Below, piece by piece: positions 58,936 to 64,000 of a DNA stretch of 64,000 bases. The position numbers and the translations under genes are program-made. The notes beneath the pieces were generated by a model. That model was not told the origin of the DNA. It saw nothing but the letters and a program-made list of their open reading frames with translations, and searched no databases. Within the stretch, counting starts at the first letter, position 1. Every line of letters begins with the position of its first letter. Origin of the DNA: Sympetrum striolatum (lineage: Eukaryota; Arthropoda; Insecta; Odonata; Libellulidae); NCBI GenBank assembly GCA_947579665.1, contig OX388343.1, positions 87,586,254 through 87,650,253 on the forward strand, in the 5' to 3' direction.

Positions 58936-60665
58936 CCCCCTACCACAACGACGGCCTCATGGAGGCCCCGACGCCCCCTCTCCCCACACGTTATCTCTAG
59001 GACGACCTCCCCTTGCAAAGTCTCATGACTTGACTTGTATTTATTTATGCCATCGGCAGTAGAGGACTTTTAGCCCCCTCAGCCTTTCCCCAGAGATCCC
59101 TCTTCCCTTTACAGGATGTAGGGTTTCAGGGTTGAGGTTTACATTTTACAAGGATTACTACAAAGCACCCCTCAATAATTACACACATAAATAATTACTT
59201 ACATAACAGTGATATACATACATAGGGTAGAATATTTATAATTGTTAAACATCAGATGGAGAGGAAGGACAGAAATAAATTACGTAGGTAATATATGCAT
59301 GGATAAATAAATATTATCTTTTAAGATGGAGTAAACAGTGAATAGATAGATAAATAAATAGAAATTCAAAAGCTGTTGTTAAATGTGAATCACCATGACT
59401 CATTGGTCAAAGTTGAAAATCGAACAGAAAGGAGAGATAGAAAACACATAATATACAATCATATACATAGATAAATACATATCATATTATAGATATAAAT
59501 CGAATATATTATATTATATTTAATTGTCTTTTAAGATTGAATAAACATTGAATAGATAGATCAAAACTTCTGAAAATAGTTCTTAATTCTGCATCACATG
59601 GAAACTTAAAAATTGTTCAAAAGGTAAAAAATTGATAAAGGTTCACTGAATTTTTCAATAGATGGTTCACTATATAATTAAGCATAAAATTGCCTTATTT
59701 GGAATTATCACTTCACGGATTAACGTCACCTCACTTTATAAGTCAAGGATCTCATTTCTCAAGGAAGTGTTTCTTTAATTCTTTCCTTGCTAAAATTAAT
59801 TCCGTTGCCATCCCCCGAGGTAGCCGGCCATCACCGTATCCTGAAGCGAAGAGAAATTATGTGTGTATTATTCACCAAAATCAAAAATTTGTCAAGTGTA
59901 CACATTCGTGTTAATTCCAGTACTTACATATTGTACCGCATGATCAGAGTTTCCGCAAAGTACAAAAGTACGTTATAGTGCATTATTATTTATATACTCA
60001 TTAAGAAAAATCGGGGTTGGTCTTAAACTAGAGACACGGCTTGTTTCGCTATTATGTTTCTATTACTACATTTTAAGTTTTATCAATAATAATTTTAACT
60101 AAATACTCTCAATAATGGCACATGTATTTAACCAACTTTAGGAAGATCAATAGATAAAATTTAATTAAATAAATATTAATCGAGTTTTAGCGAAAAAAAT
60201 AAGACCAACAGGTTTATTCAGAGGAAGATAATGATGTAAAATTACACGAATATATAACCAACCCAGATTTTCGTAATGAATGAATCCATAACAATAGACT
60301 TGTTTTTGTAATATTTCGTGAAAATAAAGGTAAGGAGCCTTGGTTTCATTTCGTCCGTTCAGTAGTCCGCGAAATACAAATTAACAATGCGATGAAAAAT
60401 ATAAGTGGCCTCTAAACAATAAAGCAACGTGGGTATCTTGGCAGCGGAACCATTACAATGAGGTCAATAAGACTCTGAGAGTATAAATTCATTGATGATG
60501 AAGCAATTAAACTTCATTATATTGTTGGAAAAGAATAATTCGAACATTAGCCATTAACAAGTATGTTGTGTAAAGTTTGGGGAAAATTAAGTATCGTATG
60601 CAATGTAGTCTGCCCTCAAAAAGAAAATAAGGTTAATGGTAGATATCTTGGGGTTTCACCATTAC
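58936..60665. other. AT-rich stretch with degenerate GATA/ATAA runs
   Basis: Between 59200 and 59560 short 'agatagataaataaata'-like runs recur. No gene found; frames near 59690-59978 are not supported by splice sites or domains. Confidence 0.45.
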
Positions 60666-60669
60666 TTTT

Positions 60670-61035
60670 TTTCAGGTAGAAATTTGGAGGGTCTCCATCC
60701 TAATCCGGACCCTTAGCTCGCCTTCGCACCTACTGAGCACCCGACCTTCCAGGGAGGACCACAAAAAAACAGACCACGTGGAATACGATTTAAAAAGTTA
60801 TAAACAATTCAAATGAACAACAAGTTATTATCTTCGTCGTCTCACTCGTCCAAAAAGATAAACAAGTGTCTTTTGATCGACGTTCTACGATGAAATTTAA
60901 GATTTTTCGTGATTTTGCTAGAAATAACCCGTTTACACACGGCAACGTTGCCCCTGGGATGGGTTGCTGGAGGGATTTCTAGCAAAAATCTAGAAATCCT
61001 ACCCCTCCAACCCAACCCAACCCAACCCCCATTGA
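60670..61035. mobile_element. Half of the second fold-back family, opposite orientation
   Basis: 'ctaatccggacccttagctc', 'accacgtggaatacgattt' and 'ttctacgatgaaat' are complements of 53420-53655 words. It ends in an AACCC tract at 61005-61030. Confidence 0.72.
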
Positions 61036-61049
61036 GATATTTAAAATCA

Positions 61050-64000
61050 GAATTATAATTCTCATCTTTTTTTGCACTCTCCATTTCGTATGATTTCCAA
61101 ACTTAGCAATTTTATTTTGAAAAAGCAAATCTTTTAAAATTACTGACTGTCAATGTATATCTTATGGCAAAGAGTCACCAATACTGTGATTGAAAGGCAA
61201 ACCATTATGCAAATAAATAACACACATTTCTACTTTACTTTTCTGATGCTTATTACTTTTGACGTTTAGAAAGTGATTTCAATAACCGTTTACGGTGCTC
61301 TCCATTGAATGTTGGTCTCTAAAATATTTGCTCTGGCACTTTTCTTTCAAGAATATATTTTCAGCGAAAAAATCATTTTTACAGCAGACAACTGAGAAAT
61401 ATTCGAAACTTTTATGATGAACTAAAAATTAAGGAGTACCCCATGCGTTAAAAATGTAAAATTGTAGTGCCGTTTCAGCGTGAAACTGAGGAATTGCTTA
61501 AATAGTAAGACTGATATAAGTTCAAAGAAAATCAAATGTGACGAACATCCGCTAACATTGGACACCTTCGATGAATGAAATAAACTGCAAAAGAGGAATT
61601 GGATGCCAAAAACACGCACCATCGATAATACTCAAATAGCAATTACAATTCCATTAGATTCAGTTGTACTCATCTTATTCTGAGTTCCTTCACTCGACCG
61701 AATAACTCTCTTAAGTATCTCTGCCTTCCTGCTCTTGCTCTTCCGTGGTGGAGAAAAGTTTCAAGCATGTTTCTGAGGAATAAATAAAATATTATTTACA
61801 TAAACAAAATACACAACGTTAATACAATTGACGCACTATCTATCATACTTAAAACGCAAAAGTAATAGATATAGTAATAATAAGTAATAACAATAGGTTC
61901 AAAATATACTTACTGTATTCTGTATCCCGGGACCAAATATCTCTCCTCAGCATCTTTGCGCTCCTACTCTAAACTTAATGTACTGGAGTACTGCAATAAA
62001 AAACGAGAGTCTGAAATTAAGCTAATAAAATAAGTAAATAGGGAAAAAATTAAATTGCTCATTGAAATTTCGCAATTTGCATTCTAAAAAAGCTGAATTC
62101 ACGATTGATTATCATCGTGAAATCCATAATTAACCTGAACGCTAATAACCCAGAGAAAATTCCGTCACTTTCTCTTATGATTACTAAAATCACAACAACA
62201 ATTTTAAAAGGTACATTTAACTAACTATTGCCAATGCCAAGTTGGTTAATCAGCAGTGATACAGAATCTTAATTTTGATTTATCCGGACTGAAATTGCTA
62301 AATTTTATAAAGATTCTACTCTTCTGAGGCATAGTTAAAACTAATAAAATCTATTAAAATGGCCTTAATTCTCTTAAAAAATGTTTATGCGCTGAATTAG
62401 CAATAGCATTGTTCGGAAAGGTTACGAATTCCTCTCTTATCATCAAATCTTATAAAATTCTCAATAGTAACAACAGGATTTTAGAAATATCTAACAGAAG
62501 GTAAAATTAACAGACCAAAATAAAAAGGAGTCAGAATTTCACTTTTCATCTTTTTAGGCACCCTCAATTTCGTATAACCTTGCATAACTCAGTAATTTAG
62601 TTATTTATAAAAACTTAGTACTTTATAAAAAAAGAAAGCTTTTAAAATAACTAACTCTTCATGAATATCTTATGGAAAAGAGAAGCCCTGATAGAAAGGC
62701 GAATTATTATTGAAACTAAAAGTATCCTATATTCTTGAAAAGTGAGGCATTAAACGATCTTAAAGGCTCGAAAAATTGTGCAAATTTTGACTCATTTATT
62801 TTACTCGAACACACGTAAATATATTATATTTTTTTATTTTGACGTTTATGAAGCAATTATAATAACTGTTTACGATGCTTGAATTGAATGTTGGTCTCTG
62901 AAACAGTTACTCCGGCACTTTCTCTTTCAAGGATATATTTACAGCGATAACATCAGTGTTTACGGAAACAGCTGAGAAATGAAACGAAACTTTTATGATG
63001 AACTAAAAGTTGAGTATGCGTTTCATGCGTTTGAAAAAATTAAAAATATTAGTGCTATATCTGTGAGAAAATGAGGAATTACTTCAAAAATAACAGTGAT
63101 ATAAATTGAAAGTAAATTAATTGTAACGGACCGCTAACATTGGACTATTTTAACGAATTAAAAATCGAAAACATTTGTTCGGTAAAAATACGCGATATCG
63201 ATCATACTTAGATAGGAATGTCATTGGCATTAGATTCAGTTTGTACTCATCGTATTCTGTCTTCCTTCCCTTGACCGAATAACACTCCTAAGTGTCTCTG
63301 CATTCCTACTCTTGCTTTTCCATGATGGAGAAAGGTTGTGAGCGTGTTTCTGAGTAACAAATAAAGAAATAGTAAATAAAATTTTATTTAAAAAAAATCT
63401 TTGTTAATCCAAATTTAGGGACTATCTATCATAATTTAAAAGGAGTAGTATTAATATTAAATTAAATTATACTCATTGTATTCTGTGATCCAATCCTGGT
63501 CCAAATATCTTTCCACTGCCTCTCTGCACTTCTTCTCTTTTCCTCCACGAGAGGGAAGTGATGAGAGCCTGTTAACATAGAATAAATTTAAAAAAACAGT
63601 AAATAAAATATTCTTGCGAAAGCAAAAGAAAAACTATATCATTCGAAATTACTTTATAATCAGTTTATACTTAGTTACATACTCTATTTACCTTACAATA
63701 TTAGTCGTTATACATATATTTCAATTTAAATTATGTTAATATCCTTATTATTTGTATTATTACTATCCATTTACTTATGTACCTAATTGTAAAACTTTCA
63801 ATGAAAAATTAATTCATTTACTTGTTGTAAAAGTAAGAGGGCATTTTGCCCGTAATAAAGATTATTATTATTATTAATACGCACTATCGATCATACTTAA
63901 AAAGGAATCGCAAACACATTAGATCTAGTTGTACTCATTTTATTCTGCATTCCATCCATAGACCGATCATCCTGTCGTCAGTATCTCTGCGATCATACTC
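61050..64000. repeat. Diverged tandem array, period about 1.57 kb, running off the right edge
   Basis: A block at 61240-61520 ('gaatgttggtctct', 'acttttatgatgaactaaaa') recurs at 62840-63120. A second block ('gtactcat-nn-tattctg' followed by 'tctctgc' and 'ctcttgc') recurs at about 61666, 61911, 63240, 63470 and 63930, roughly 240 bp apart within a unit. The complement of this block is Lys/Arg-rich when translated, but conserved splice sites are lacking and no gene is called. Confidence 0.75.

Noticed and set aside
61660..63980. CRISPR-like array
   Set aside because: Repeated blocks are long, diverged and irregularly spaced, in a eukaryotic context; no short identical repeats with unique spacers.

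Overview
The window looks like a piece of an arthropod, most likely insect, nuclear genome. It is AT-rich, protein-coding information lies in short exons with GT-AG introns, and most of the sequence is transposable elements in various stages of decay. There are no bacterial-style operons, no ribosome binding sites and no dense ORF packing. Nearly all long open frames are low-complexity sequence or transposon remnants.

Host genes. Three can be supported, all on the minus strand. (1) An ankyrin-repeat gene at 7205-2682 has four phase-compatible exons: an acidic Ser/Thr/Glu/Asp-rich linker, two exons that join into ankyrin repeats, and a candidate terminal exon. (2) A previously unjoined six-exon gene at 46716-42454 can be reconstructed from splice sites; every exon phase agrees, giving a 232-residue multipass membrane protein with an acidic N-terminal region. 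(3) A first coding exon of 101 codons at 21400-21097 has a consensus donor and a CpG-rich upstream region.

Mobile elements, left to right: a short GTCGACC minisatellite and a possible pogo/Tigger-like end (1.6-2.2 kb); a fold-back element with an 8-bp duplication (3.1-3.9 kb); a decayed non-LTR reverse transcriptase (7.8-8.6 kb); a family of non-autonomous hAT-like elements with CAGTGGCG ends, 8-bp duplications and poly-G runs (9.6-18.2 kb, with fragments near 39.6 and 51 kb) carrying nested insertions; a CR1-like LINE missing the centre of its reverse transcriptase (13.6-15.8 kb); a SINE-like insertion with two tRNA-like units head to head (16.6-16.9 kb); a 3.6-kb inverted-repeat DNA transposon (22.0-25.6 kb); a complete 6-kb piggyBac-like element with an uninterrupted two-exon transposase (30.1-36.1 kb); a decayed second piggyBac transposase (37.6-39.0 kb); a third piggyBac-like element inserted in an intron of the membrane-protein gene (43.0-45.9 kb); a mariner pseudogene (55.6-56.1 kb); a C-rich 30-bp minisatellite of about 2.2 kb (56.7-58.9 kb); and a diverged tandem array running off the right edge (61-64 kb).

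The most interesting signals concern the piggyBac-like elements. The 569-residue transposase at 34150-31530 is open from end to end, but the second of the three catalytic aspartates is asparagine. The two elements whose ends can be mapped, plus one further TTAA terminus, each have a perfect palindrome close to the tip, and both complete elements carry 0.7-0.9 kb internal inverted arms. The 43-46 kb copy sits in what was an intron of about 72 bp, matching the neighbouring 80-90 bp introns once the element is removed.
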